From Christensenella tenuis (lineage in GTDB: Bacteria > Bacillota > Clostridia > Christensenellales > Christensenellaceae), in assembly GCF_014287795.1 (NCBI RefSeq), contig NZ_JACOON010000006.1, forward strand, positions 186,001 through 250,000: a stretch of 64,000 nucleotides of DNA, written 5' to 3'. Positions 33,801-41,868 of the stretch are shown here, one piece after another. Each line of letters starts with the position of its first letter. The stretch's first letter is position 1. The notes below the pieces were generated by a model. That model saw only the letters and a list, made by a program, of their open reading frames with translations, did not search any database and was not told where the DNA came from. A program made the position numbers and the translations under genes.

Positions 33801-35212
33801 GTCACCGCCCTATTTCCGTTAATCTGGGCGTCCTTCATGATGAAAGTCCCGTCCACATAAACGCCGCCGCCATGATACTGATGGTAACTATACTCGTCGT
33901 TTTCCGTATAAAGGGTATTATCGCTGACAGATGCGGGAAAATTTGCATCGGCCGATTCCATGCGGAAGGTACAGCCGGAGCCCACGTACACTCCGCCGCC
34001 GCTTGCTGTAGTATTGCGCGAGCAAAGGGTATTTCCAGTAATACTGCCTCCTGTCATGACAAATTCCGCGCCTGAGGTCAAATAAACGCCTGCGCCGTTG
34101 CGTCCTTCGTTGTCAGAAATACTTCCTCCGTTCATCGTGAATTTACTGCCCGATACATATACGCCGCCGCCGAGGGTGCTGTTGTCTCTCCTTCCGCTTT
34201 CGCTGGCCCCCTTGCCGTTCCCGCTGATTTCCCCGTCGTTCATAAGGAATGCAGCGCCATCAAGAATCTGCACCGATGAAGTAACCATGCTGTTTGTTAC
34301 ATTTGTGTTTGTATTGCCGGTAATGCTTCCCCCGTTCATGATAAAGGAAGCGTTCGCTCCGGAAATTTTTACTGCCGCGCCCGGGTCGTAGTTAACGTTG
34401 TGCCGGTCTGCCTGCTTGTTCTGCGTCCATCCCGTAACCACGCTCCCCGCCGACATGGTCAGTTTCCCACTGCAATCAATGAAGCTTTTGATATATTCTC
34501 CATTTCTATCCGTGTTCTGCGTTCCATATTCCGTATTATCCGCCTGCGCTTCCAACCGGGCTTCCAGCGTGAGTTCTCCGCCTTCTTCCACACGGATGAA
34601 GTTTGCTCCGTTCAAATTGGTTTCGTGCGAAACAACAAAGGAACCCTGCAACGTCAGCTTCGCGCCGGAAGAAACGATAAACTCTCCTGTCTTGATATTT
34701 TGGCGGCTAATATGGCTTCCTGCGCCGTTTGCCGCCAACACGACCTCCGTTCCCTGCGGAATGGTAATAACATTACCCGCCTCTAATGTTTCCGGCAATT
34801 CAAAGGTTCCGCCGACGCCCGATTCGATTGCCTGCTTCAATTCCTCCCAATCTGAAACAGCGGCAGAACTGCCCAGCAAAAGGGCATTTGCGCTGCTTTC
34901 CGCCGGGAGACCCGACGGCTCCGCGTTTCCATCCTTCTTTTCTTCACCGTCTGCACCATCGCCGGGGACAGGCGGCCCGCTTGCTTCCGGCTCCGTTCCC
35001 GCGTTGGGGAGCGCCGTATCTTCTTCCGGCGATACGGAGAACTGCGCCTCCGGACTCTGCCCGGGCGTCAGGTCTCCATCCGCAGGCTCCTCACTTTGAC
35101 CCATCTGCGCCGAAGAAGAGGGAACGGCGTCCCCTGCATCTTCCGCAAAACCTGTGATTCCCAGCGAAAGAACCAACATAATACAAATCAATACCGCAGT
35201 TACTTTTTTCAT
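30833..35212 (-). CDS. Giant sortase-anchored surface protein with right-handed beta-helix
   Basis: About 1459 residues. A signal peptide (~1-24, ending in GFA) precedes an acidic Pro/Ser-rich linker to ~125. Residues ~130-720 hold many parallel beta-helix turns of the form 'MNGGSITGN' and 'GGGVYVSG' (pectin lyase-like fold). Then come a Listeria-Bacteroides type repeat ('GYEFSGWIVKSP', 'ENVTLVGSW'), beta-rich modules and a Cna-B/DUF5979-like domain near 1310-1400. The C-terminus has 'APQTGDE', a variant LPXTG motif, then a membrane helix and a KKTAHQEK tail. It is likely an adhesin or glycan-binding protein. The ATG at 35212 lies 9 bases after AAGAAGGAA. Confidence 0.9.
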   Translation of the reverse strand: MKKVTAVLICIMLVLSLGITGFAEDAGDAVPSSSAQMGQSEEPADGDLTPGQSPEAQFSVSPEEDTALPNAGTEPEASGPPVPGDGADGEEKKDGNAEPSGLPAESSANALLLGSSAAVSDWEELKQAIESGVGGTFELPETLEAGNVITIPQGTEVVLAANGAGSHISRQNIKTGEFIVSSGAKLTLQGSFVVSHETNLNGANFIRVEEGGELTLEARLEAQADNTEYGTQNTDRNGEYIKSFIDCSGKLTMSAGSVVTGWTQNKQADRHNVNYDPGAAVKISGANASFIMNGGSITGNTNTNVTNSMVTSSVQILDGAAFLMNDGEISGNGKGASESGRRDNSTLGGGVYVSGSKFTMNGGSISDNEGRNGAGVYLTSGAEFVMTGGSITGNTLCSRNTTASGGGVYVGSGCTFRMESADANFPASVSDNTLYTENDEYSYHQYHGGGVYVDGTFIMKDAQINGNRAVTTSGNGGGGIYNRGEVEIEGGEISGNMAFYDLDHTGYYSYGGGVYSASGSSFAAAGTTIAGNTAMHGGGIYGTRASVSLTDCVIEGNTATMANADSYGGGALLTTGSTLNISNTVVQKNSSKSYGGGLHIQSMSGVTVLGQGVTVSENTAGIAGGGLMNVGTETEIAGAVITGNSAPDGAGAANMASGTLRMTGGTITENTAASTGGGVANSNGTFTMTGGAIYNNQAGDAGADVGSYGGGNTVFTLPEASSCGLPGVEKWFEDGSLDGSVPRYEGHETEVPSYVSFSGSTEDHLLTLGPVSLEQAWYYEVYYEYIDPDTNEKDWMEYEKGQGGWALPGDTVSISHLTFDGEELGWEDITGSQPEILGVHYVYDENYGFHRLSATAAEATEENPLKIYYRAALHNVIYQYEGDVPQGAAAVLPETEAAPYYSRVTVAQAPSLKGYEFSGWIVKSPDYTEVENSSFIMPNENVTLVGSWSEVETPDTGQTVVLTPQNMIAYTGGDSISGDTFPTVRYQIEAEDEVELSKLTFEVDGAEYTLENGTESGDIVILPWLDAGFTLKESASMRSLVRSGGEMAENDAVAGEYEITVNTEGLSVSSSDGNSVDIQTGSGTLTVRNVSDPEGVIEKEADITKPVTALEEEINTQDGIGAALIPAGTVYYTNGREELGVLGSSISGMPQISLLFDDLIPGENGEDTKQLLIDRAAKDGFVLTNENSEFKYLDLVNENDGNAWVSANDGADITIYWPCPEGVNENGFTAQVLHFKGLHREYRGDMENQVEQAEIEVINAEISDGNVVFHLTGNQTSGSFSPFAVYWKEKVPETGTGSLSVSLTLSGNGAEPNREFGFTVTLNDSGISGTYGDMTFINGVASFALKGGESILAVGLPEGTAYEVTQENAEGYSVRSSGTVGIIAAGGVARADYENHKELQETAGGAGTGTGQTPADGLDGAPQTGDETSVLQYVLAAAAGMAALISAVRKLKKTAHQEK

Positions 35213-35255
35213 CGAGTTCATTTCCTTCTTTATCAAATCATTGAGATATTATAAA

Positions 35256-35293
35256 TAAAAAAAACATCTATTTTGCAATGAAAATAGATGTTT
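35256..35293 (-). terminator. Terminator-like hairpin in the leader of the surface-protein gene
   Basis: On the minus strand, AAACATCTATTTT, 6-base loop, its exact complement, then eight T. It lies 44 bases before the start codon and after the tetranucleotide repeat, so transcripts from the upstream promoters must pass it. Candidate attenuator. Confidence 0.75.
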
Positions 35294-35325
35294 ACATAAA
35301 CAGAATATGAAATTATGGGCAGGGT

Positions 35326-35431
<106 letters not shown>

Positions 35432-35451
<20 letters not shown>

Positions 35452-35519
35452 GCTCGTCAACCCTTTATCTATAATAGTTCTTTTGTTTTATTATAGCAAA
35501 ACCAAATCTGTTTTGTCTA
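35432..35519 (-). promoter_or_regulatory. Two candidate promoters of the surface-protein gene
   Basis: Proximal: TTGACG (35460-35455), N17, AATAAT (35437-35432), whose start point would fall in the first repeat units. Distal: TAGACA (35519-35514), N18, TATAAT (35495-35490). Both read toward the surface gene through the CTGT repeat. Confidence 0.6.
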
Positions 35520-35650
35520 TATAGATCTGACTGCAATTTGCATGGATTGAAAAGGTTTTTTCCCCATTTTCGCAAACAAAAAAGAACCACCGTATACAAT
35601 TCGCTGCAGGCGGCTCTTTTCATGCGGTCATGCTTTCTTTTCCTCATCAT
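35465..35650 (-). CDS. Possible small basic protein, 61 aa
   Basis: It starts at ATG 35650 with an excellent AAAGGAGG site 4 bases upstream, which is its only strong support. The first 15 residues are very basic and a short hydrophobic stretch follows. A terminator hairpin (35577-35616) lies inside the frame at its beginning, so it could equally be a leader peptide of an attenuator, or a ribosome binding site left from a lost gene. Function unknown. Confidence 0.3.
   Translation of the reverse strand: MMRKRKHDRMKRAACSELYTVVLFCLRKWGKNLFNPCKLQSDLYRQNRFGFAIIKQKNYYR
35577..35616 (-). terminator. Terminator upstream of the surface-gene promoters
   Basis: On the minus strand, GAGCCGCC pairs with GGTGGTTC (two G-U pairs) over a 17-base loop, followed by TTTTTT. 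It insulates the surface gene from upstream transcription. Confidence 0.6.
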
Positions 35651-35794
35651 GCTGCCTCCTTTTACCCTTCTTTATTGTTAAACACATTTTGCCGCTGCTT
35701 AGGTCTTTTCCTTCGCGGGACTTGTGGATTATTCGCGAGCAGGACGCTCGCGCAAAACGGCGCCGTCAGCCTCATCCGGTGCACAAAACTCCAT

Positions 35795-35828
35795 ATAAAA
35801 AAGAGAGCACGGTTTCCCGTACTCTCTT
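35795..35828 (-). terminator. Terminator of the YbaK pair
   Basis: On the minus strand, AAGAGAGTACGG, GAAA tetraloop, CCGTGCTCTCTT, then a T-run. It closes the operon of the two YbaK-fold genes. The rest of the stretch 35651-35928 has a short GC hairpin at 35733-35751 and nothing else I can name. Confidence 0.85.
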
Positions 35829-35928
35829 CACTTTTTTCATATTAGCATTTTATCACAAATTCGCAGTCATTTGCATGACAACTACCCGACATCTTCTGCA
35901 CCAGCAGGGAAAGGAGGCGCTTTCGCTT

Positions 35929-36378
35929 TTATTCTACGAACGCCAGCATTTTGTTCAGCCGGATCACGTCCTCCGGCCGCAGTTTAATGGTGTGGCGCGG
36001 ATCGCCCGTGTTTCCGTAAATATAGTCGTGTATCGTCATTCCCTTATCGAACAGAATGGGAAGGTTGTGCCCGATCAGCGGCAGGAGTTTTGCTTCATAC
36101 CCCGTCGCCTGTTTTACAAGTTTCGGGTCTGCCATCCCCTTCACTTTATATCCCAACACATAATTGATGGATTCAATATCCATACTGTCCCTGCCGGCGT
36201 TCACGACCATGGCGGCCAGTCCACGCTCCGTATTGATCACATAGACGGCAGCGACAAGTTCCGCATCAAAATACCGGATCGCATCTTTGGCCCCTGCAAG
36301 CGGCTGTTCATGCTCCTGTAGTTCAAAAACGACTTTGTTCTCCGTGAGATAATCCTTCAGTTGCTCCAAGTTCATCAT
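35929..36378 (-). CDS. YbaK/aminoacyl-tRNA deacylase domain protein
   Basis: 149 residues of the ProX/YbaK fold, of the branch beginning 'LKDYLTENKVVFELQEHEQP'. 'AAVYVINTERGLAAMVVNAG' covers the central strands, and 'GYEAKLLPLIGHNLPILFDKG' is the region that closes the active site; the catalytic Lys of canonical YbaK is not obvious here. It probably edits mischarged tRNA or related small substrates. It lies 28 bases after the canonical ybaK gene, in one operon ended by the terminator at 35795. The start has GAAGGAAAG upstream. Confidence 0.8.
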   Translation of the reverse strand: MMNLEQLKDYLTENKVVFELQEHEQPLAGAKDAIRYFDAELVAAVYVINTERGLAAMVVNAGRDSMDIESINYVLGYKVKGMADPKLVKQATGYEAKLLPLIGHNLPILFDKGMTIHDYIYGNTGDPRHTIKLRPEDVIRLNKMLAFVE

Positions 36379-36406
36379 AATTGCATCTTTCCTTCAGCTA
36401 TTGTAT

Positions 36407-36886
36407 CTATTCCCGCACAAGATCTGCTGTTTTTGCGTGTACCGCGGCAATCAGGTCTTGTGGGGCAAGCTCTATTTGCTGCCCGACTTTTCCCGCGCTC
36501 ACCAGCATTTCCGGAAGCTGCCCGCACGAGCGGTCAATGACCGTGCCGTATGCTTTCTTCATTCCAACGGGCGAACATCCCCCGCGGATATAGCCCGTCA
36601 CTTTGTTTAAATCTTTTACAGGAATCATTTCCACATGCTTCTCGCCCACTGCACGCGCCGCTTTTTTGAGGTCCAGCTCGCGCTCTACCGGCACCACAAA
36701 CACAAAATATTGCCGGTCCGCACCTTGTGTCACCAATGTTTTAAACACTTTTTCCGGTGCAATACCGAGCTTTTTCGCGGCGGTAATCCCATCGACGGCG
36801 CCGTCTTTCACTTCATAGGAATGAGTCTTATAGGCGATTTTTGCGCGGTCCAGCATGCGCATCGCGTTTGTCTTCACAGTTCCCAT
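36407..36886 (-). CDS. ybaK: Cys-tRNA(Pro) deacylase YbaK
   Basis: 159 residues, full-length YbaK. 'KTNAMRMLDRAKIAYKTHSYEV' is the standard N-terminus, 'EKVFKTLVTQG' carries the catalytic Lys, and 'GYIRGGCSPVGMKK' with 'GQQIELAPQDLI' are diagnostic of the Cys-tRNA(Pro)/Cys-tRNA(Cys) deacylase group. It removes cysteine wrongly attached to tRNA(Pro) in trans. It starts behind GGGGAGG. It heads a two-gene operon with a divergent YbaK paralogue; a third relative lies at 28952. Confidence 0.92.
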   Translation of the reverse strand: MGTVKTNAMRMLDRAKIAYKTHSYEVKDGAVDGITAAKKLGIAPEKVFKTLVTQGADRQYFVFVVPVERELDLKKAARAVGEKHVEMIPVKDLNKVTGYIRGGCSPVGMKKAYGTVIDRSCGQLPEMLVSAGKVGQQIELAPQDLIAAVHAKTADLVRE

Positions 36887-36952
36887 AAAAACCTCCCCTC
36901 TTATTATACCGGGCCGTCATTTTTTTGCAAATACAAACAAGCCGCCGTATAT

Positions 36953-36996
36953 AAAAAACCGTTTGCGCGCATTTTCCTGCGTACAAACGGTTTTTT
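36953..36996. terminator. Bidirectional terminator near the 50-aa gene
   Basis: AAAAAACCGTTTG (36953-36965) and its complement CAAACGGTTTTTT (36984-36996) flank an 18-base loop. T-runs exist in both directions; the obvious user is the minus-strand gene ending at 37017. Confidence 0.85.
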
Positions 36997-37016
36997 ATGG
37001 GTTCTATGATTAATGA

Positions 37017-37169
37017 CTATTTCGAAGTCTTACGCTGCACCGCGTTATTCGCCTTGGTTCCGGCCTCATGCACTTTGGACGACACCTTGCTCACGCCTTC
37101 CTTGGTTTTATCCGCTACCTTGGTTATGACTTCATCTACTTTTTTTCCTGCTTTTTCCATCGCTTCCAT
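37017..37169 (-). CDS. Small helical basic protein, 50 aa
   Basis: A 50-residue protein starting at ATG 37169 behind AGAGGTG; an in-frame start at 37289 has no site and would add 40 unlike residues. It is composed of amphipathic repeats ('KKVDEVITKVADKTKEGVSKVSSKV'-like, shown here in part), rich in Lys, Val, Ser and Thr, resembling small stress proteins of the CsbD/LEA kind in composition only. It is monocistronic and followed by a strong terminator. Function unknown. Confidence 0.65.
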   Translation of the reverse strand: MEAMEKAGKKVDEVITKVADKTKEGVSKVSSKVHEAGTKANNAVQRKTSK

Positions 37170-37339
37170 ATTGGGCACCTCTTTTTTTATAAAATTCAAA
37201 AGCCGGTAAGACTCAGCGATACGCAATTTATGACGTTCGATTATCCGTGATCCGCCGGTTTTCTGTGCTATAAAGATACACGCTTCCACCGGCCGGAAAC
37301 ATTAAAATCCAAGACCGCAGTAAATTCCCGCCGCCCTTT

Positions 37340-39136
37340 TTACGCCGCCGCTTCCCCTTCGGTGCTCCAGTCTTCTTCAATCAAATATTTTTGCAGCACC
37401 TGCGCAATACGCGGTATTTCTCCTTCGTCAAACGGGCTCGCCAGCCCCGCCGCCTTCACGCCCGCAATAAAATCACCGCTTTCTTCCCGCCTGAGGAGTG
37501 CCTGGTATACATCCAGCGCAGCCTGTTCATCCGTAAGCGAAAGCTCCCACAACTGTACCGCGATATCCGCCGACGTCGCATAGGCAAACGTATAATACGG
37601 CGACTCGTAAAGGTGCGGTATCGTAACCCAGTCATACGCATACAAATCTTCATAAAAGAGGTCTGTGAATCCAAACCGCTCCGCCTGCCGCCCGGCAATC
37701 TCCTCCACCGCCTCGAGCGTAATTTCGTTCTCTCCAAGCGAATATACTTCCTGCTCCACCGCCGTATAGTAGGCCTGCTGGACAAGAGAGTTTATTTTGT
37801 CGGACAGCGCATTATACTGCATTTCGTATCCCGTTTCTGCCCCGAAAAATTCTCCGTAGTGGTTGGCCGCCAAAAGCTCCAGAGCCTGCGAGTAAATTTC
37901 CGAAACATCCGTCGTTTCCGCAACGGCGCCCATTTCAAGGTAATTATTGAAGTGCCCGAATTCATGAACCAGCGTTGTCATGCTGTATTCATCGCCCGTA
38001 TAGGACATCAATATAAACGGCGAATAGTAGCTGTCAAGATAGGTCGTATACGCCCCCGGGCTTTTTCCGGCGCGCGGCTGCCAGTCAATCAGGCCGTATT
38101 CCCGCATCAACTGGAAATTTTCACCGAGAGCGGCATCCATCCCGTAGAGCGTATCCTGTACAAAATCCGCCCACTCCTCGTATTCTACATCTTCTTCGAT
38201 CAGGTAGTCGAACGTTTCCGCATATACCGGTGCAAGATAATCCACAATCTCGCTGAGCATATTTTCCATCATTTCCGGCGTATAATCCACACCGTTTTGT
38301 GCAAACACCATATCCGTGTAGGTTTCGAACCCAATCTTTTGGGCGAGCTGCGTGCGCGTTTGCACGAGTTCTACATAAATGCCTCCAAGTTCAGGCTCAT
38401 GCGCCTCATACCACGCGGCAAGCGCATCATAGTATGCTTCCCAATCATCCAGCATTGCAATATCATCGTAGGTCAGTTCCTCCCCGTCCCAGGGAATCGT
38501 CAGCGTTGCCCGCTTCTGCGCATATTCGGAAAGCAGTTCCGCCTCTTTTTCGTAAAGGGCCTGCGTTCCCTCTCCATACCATTCTTCATCCTCGACAATC
38601 TGATCAAAATAACCCGGCTGCCAGTTCTTTTCAATTTCCGTACGGAACGAAGAGTTGTAAAGCGCTACGTAGTATTCCTCATACGCGATATCCACAGTGG
38701 TAAACCCCTGCGTGGTATAAGCCTCCTCCGCCAGCCACGTTTCATCCGTAAGGTTCATTGTGCTCATCAGGGAGGCGAGGCTCATCATCGTATTATAATC
38801 CCGGTAGAGCGATTCCCCCTCTTCGAACAGCGCCTTTAATTCCTGCGCGTTTTCACAACCGTATATTTCCTCCGCCAGCTCATAGAGACGCGCGGCCGTT
38901 CCTTCTGCATCGGGGCGCACATACTCTATTTCGGAAAAAGGCGTCGCATCCGTATCCTGCGGGTCGAGCTCCGGAAAGGGCTGCGGCGAAAAAGACGGGG
39001 ACGGCTGCGCGCTGCCGCTGCGTATCTCGTCCACTGCCTCCGTAATGATCGTACGCGCAATGCTGCATCCGCTTACGAGCGCTGCCAGAATAAGAACCGC
39101 CGTAACAAGGGCTGTAATCCGTAATTGTTTTTTCAT
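37340..39136 (-). CDS. M3-family oligoendopeptidase lipoprotein
   Basis: 598 residues. The signal peptide ends in the lipobox 'VSGC' (Cys ~24), followed by a Pro/Ser linker and a peptidase family M3 catalytic domain. The zinc motif is 'VHEFGHFNN' (HEXXH), with the third ligand expected in 'TTDVSEIYSQALELL' about 25 residues later. PepF-type enzymes cut short peptides; being lipid-anchored outside the membrane is unusual, as most PepF are cytosolic, and points to digestion of extracellular peptides. The ATG at 39136 has GGAGG 8 bases upstream. It is monocistronic. Confidence 0.88.
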   Translation of the reverse strand: MKKQLRITALVTAVLILAALVSGCSIARTIITEAVDEIRSGSAQPSPSFSPQPFPELDPQDTDATPFSEIEYVRPDAEGTAARLYELAEEIYGCENAQELKALFEEGESLYRDYNTMMSLASLMSTMNLTDETWLAEEAYTTQGFTTVDIAYEEYYVALYNSSFRTEIEKNWQPGYFDQIVEDEEWYGEGTQALYEKEAELLSEYAQKRATLTIPWDGEELTYDDIAMLDDWEAYYDALAAWYEAHEPELGGIYVELVQTRTQLAQKIGFETYTDMVFAQNGVDYTPEMMENMLSEIVDYLAPVYAETFDYLIEEDVEYEEWADFVQDTLYGMDAALGENFQLMREYGLIDWQPRAGKSPGAYTTYLDSYYSPFILMSYTGDEYSMTTLVHEFGHFNNYLEMGAVAETTDVSEIYSQALELLAANHYGEFFGAETGYEMQYNALSDKINSLVQQAYYTAVEQEVYSLGENEITLEAVEEIAGRQAERFGFTDLFYEDLYAYDWVTIPHLYESPYYTFAYATSADIAVQLWELSLTDEQAALDVYQALLRREESGDFIAGVKAAGLASPFDEGEIPRIAQVLQKYLIEEDWSTEGEAAA

Positions 39137-39294
39137 CAAAATGTCCTCCGTGCCACCATTTTACCATAAAACAGCACACAATGTTATGCCAATGGAATAC
39201 TCATTTCCTGCCCGGAACGCCAAACGCCGCCTGCCCTTTCCAGGCAAGCGGCGTAGCCATTTGCGCCTATGGCAAACCTATACCCCTCTTTTGC

Positions 39295-40752
39295 TTATTT
39301 GTTTTCCTGTGGTTCTTCAGGCCCTGCTTCTTTTGGCATGGCTTCCTGCGCCGCATCCGCTTTCGGTTCTTCCAGTTTCGGCGGTTCTTTCGGTCCAATT
39401 TTCTTGCCGAGGAATTCCGGCAGTTCCATACCCGCCATCTCGAAAATCTCGTTCATGGGCGGGATACTCTTCATGAGCCCGGAGAGAAAGTTCGCCGTGG
39501 ACGATTTTCCGTCCTTGCCTTCTCCGCTGTCCCATACGGTGACTTTATCGATCTTCAGGTCGCGGATCGCTTCCACCTGCACCTTCATCAGGTTTTCCAT
39601 CTTATCCGCAAGCATCAGCATCAGCGCGTCCTTTGCGCTTCCGCCCGCCGCGTCTACAATATCGGCAAACCCGGCTGCCTGCTTTTTGAGAATTTCTTGC
39701 ATACCGCGCGCTTCCGCTTCCATTTTTGCATAAATGGCGTCCGCTTCACCGGCTGCCTGCCTGCGCAGGCGTTCCGCTTCCGCCTCTGCGGCCAGCTCGA
39801 TCTGGCGTTTCTGGATTTCCGCTTTGACGATAACGTCCGCTTCGAGCGTCGCTTTTTCACGCGCCGACCTTGCAAGCTCGGCTTCTTTCTCTGCCGCGTA
39901 CGCTTCTTCGAGGGCCTTTGCGGACTGCACCTTTTCCGCCGCGGTCGCAAGCCGCATCGCTTCCGCTTCCTTTTCCCTTCTTGCCGCGTCCGACTGCGCA
40001 ATTTCGATTTTCGCCGTGTTCTCGCCCGTGATTGCCTTGGAGTTTGCGGTTGCGACTTCCACACGCTGGTCGCGCTGGGCGTTCGCCTCGCCGATGGAGC
40101 CGTCGCGCACTTTTTCCGCAACCGACTTCTTCGCGTCGTTGATCGCTTTGGCGGCCGCTTCTTTGCCGAGCGCCGTAATGTAGCCCGATTCGTCGCTGAT
40201 ATCCGTTACGTTTACGTTGATGAGCCGCAAGCCAATCTTTTTCAGCTCGGACTCTACGTTCCGGGAAACCGCCTCCAGGAATTTATCCCGGTCTGTGTTG
40301 ATCTCTTCGATATCCATCGTTGCAATCACAAGGCGCAGCTGGCCAAAAATGATATCCTTGGCAAGCTCTTGCACCTCGCTCATCGCAAGCCCCAGCAGGC
40401 GTTCCGCCGCGTTCTGCATCACGCCTTGCTCCGTCGAGATACCCACCGTAAAGATCGAGGGAACGTCGATCCGGATATTCTGGCGCGAAAGCGCATTTTT
40501 CAGGTCTACCTGGATGGAAAGCGGCGTCAGGTCAAGATACTGGTATGCCTGGATGACAGGCCATACGAACGCCGCGCCGCCATGGATACATTTCGACGTG
40601 CGGTTCGTCCCATCCGTATTCTGCCCCACCTTACCATAAATGACCATAATCCTGTCGGACGGGCATTTTTTGTACCTCGTCAGGAAAATCAACAGGCACA
40701 TAAACGCCAATACAACGATAACTACGATTAAAATCAGTGATTCAATACTCAT
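39295..40752 (-). CDS. Flotillin-like SPFH-domain protein
   Basis: 485 residues. An N-terminal membrane helix (~5-25) anchors an SPFH/band 7 domain (~30-200), then a long Glu/Ala-rich coiled coil (~200-380) with the EA repeats typical of flotillins, and a Pro/Glu-rich tail. Bacterial flotillins organise functional membrane microdomains. The ATG at 40752 follows AAGGGG and is preferred over an upstream in-frame start at 40797. It is paired with the NfeD-like gene 94 bases upstream, the standard YuaF-YuaG (FloT) partnership. Confidence 0.9.
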   Translation of the reverse strand: MSIESLILIVVIVVLAFMCLLIFLTRYKKCPSDRIMVIYGKVGQNTDGTNRTSKCIHGGAAFVWPVIQAYQYLDLTPLSIQVDLKNALSRQNIRIDVPSIFTVGISTEQGVMQNAAERLLGLAMSEVQELAKDIIFGQLRLVIATMDIEEINTDRDKFLEAVSRNVESELKKIGLRLINVNVTDISDESGYITALGKEAAAKAINDAKKSVAEKVRDGSIGEANAQRDQRVEVATANSKAITGENTAKIEIAQSDAARREKEAEAMRLATAAEKVQSAKALEEAYAAEKEAELARSAREKATLEADVIVKAEIQKRQIELAAEAEAERLRRQAAGEADAIYAKMEAEARGMQEILKKQAAGFADIVDAAGGSAKDALMLMLADKMENLMKVQVEAIRDLKIDKVTVWDSGEGKDGKSSTANFLSGLMKSIPPMNEIFEMAGMELPEFLGKKIGPKEPPKLEEPKADAAQEAMPKEAGPEEPQENK

Positions 40753-40846
40753 TTTGTCTACCCCTTCTTCCGCATTTGCGGAAAACTCAGAACCCACTTT
40801 TTATAACAGTTGCAGCGCCCCGGGCCCCACTTCCGGCGGCATTTTC

Positions 40847-41596
40847 TTACTTTTTTACCACAATCAGCGTATTGCCGTTGGAAATGCCCACTACCGTAAC
40901 TTCCGCTCCGGTAGGGATTGTCGCCTCTCCATCCGTGACCGCGTCCATCTCCACAAGGCGGTCCTGCACCATAATCGACACCTTACCTGCCGCTCTCCGC
41001 TTTTCGTGGATGGGCAGGTACACCGTACCCGACTTTCCAAGCGCGTTGCGGATATCAAGCGTGCCATCCGACTGAAGCCGCATCATGGCGCGCATCGCCA
41101 CCGCGATAAGCACCATGGCGACGATACCGAACACAATCGCAAGGACTACGCTCGCCACGGGCAGTACGTCTGATTTGAGCATCAAAAGCCCCGACCAGCC
41201 GAATACCGCAAAGAACGCCACCAGCCCCTGCAGCGTGAACAGGTGCAGCCCGCTTCCGCCAAAATGCGTGTGCGTATCGTGCGCTCCTGCGGGATCCCCC
41301 GTGTCCGCCATGCCGCCGTGCAGATCCGCACCGGATGAAATGTCTACATCGGATATCCCGTCCGCCGTGATATCCCCGATATGGATATCCATATCCTGCG
41401 GCAGATAGACATCGCCCTGCGCATCAAAATCAAAATGTGCATCGCCGGGCGCATCCGTCCCTATGTCCGCGTCGCCTCCGTGCCCCGCGCCAATGAGGAG
41501 CAGGATCACTTCAATCACAAGGAGCACCGTGGATGCGATGCCAACTACTGCAAAAATCTGCTCGACCAGTGTCATGGCCTCCCACCAAGCCAACAT
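40847..41596 (-). CDS. NfeD-like membrane protein, flotillin partner
   Basis: 249 residues. Two membrane segments near the start (~9-30) and middle (~115-170) flank an acidic, Gly/Asp/His-rich external loop (~33-105). The C-terminal ~70 residues form an OB-fold NfeD domain ('GKSGTVYLPIHEKRRAAGKVS', closing with 'VVGISNGNTLIVVKK'). Such YuaF-type proteins assist flotillins in membrane microdomains and cell envelope stress. The ATG at 41596 has AAGGAGG upstream. The acidic loop is unusually long. Confidence 0.85.
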   Translation of the reverse strand: MLAWWEAMTLVEQIFAVVGIASTVLLVIEVILLLIGAGHGGDADIGTDAPGDAHFDFDAQGDVYLPQDMDIHIGDITADGISDVDISSGADLHGGMADTGDPAGAHDTHTHFGGSGLHLFTLQGLVAFFAVFGWSGLLMLKSDVLPVASVVLAIVFGIVAMVLIAVAMRAMMRLQSDGTLDIRNALGKSGTVYLPIHEKRRAAGKVSIMVQDRLVEMDAVTDGEATIPTGAEVTVVGISNGNTLIVVKK

Positions 41597-41868
41597 ATAC
41601 CTATACCTCCTTCCTGCGTCGCAACATGCGCCTCTTTGCCCGCTTAACCCCTCCGGGTACAGCTTCGTTTTTGCGCAGTTGTTCTTTCTGCCCGGCTTAT
41701 AAGCGCCCGCTTCCAAAGAAACAGCCCTTTTGTCCCCATAAGGGCGCTTTTTCCGTTTATTCCCGATACGGCGCAGCTTATGCCGTTTTCTGCGATTGCC
41801 CGTGGGAATAGGAAAAACGAAGCCTTCGCCTTTCCCACGCCCGCGCGGTTCATCCCGTGCCCGCTTTT
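41597..41868. other. Intergenic region with hairpins
   Basis: It contains a long imperfect hairpin at about 41800-41841 (CGTGGGAA...TTCCCACG) and a smaller one at 41728-41750 (GCCCTT...AAGGGC) followed by CTTTTT on the plus strand. Short ORFs here have no ribosome binding site. Confidence 0.5.
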
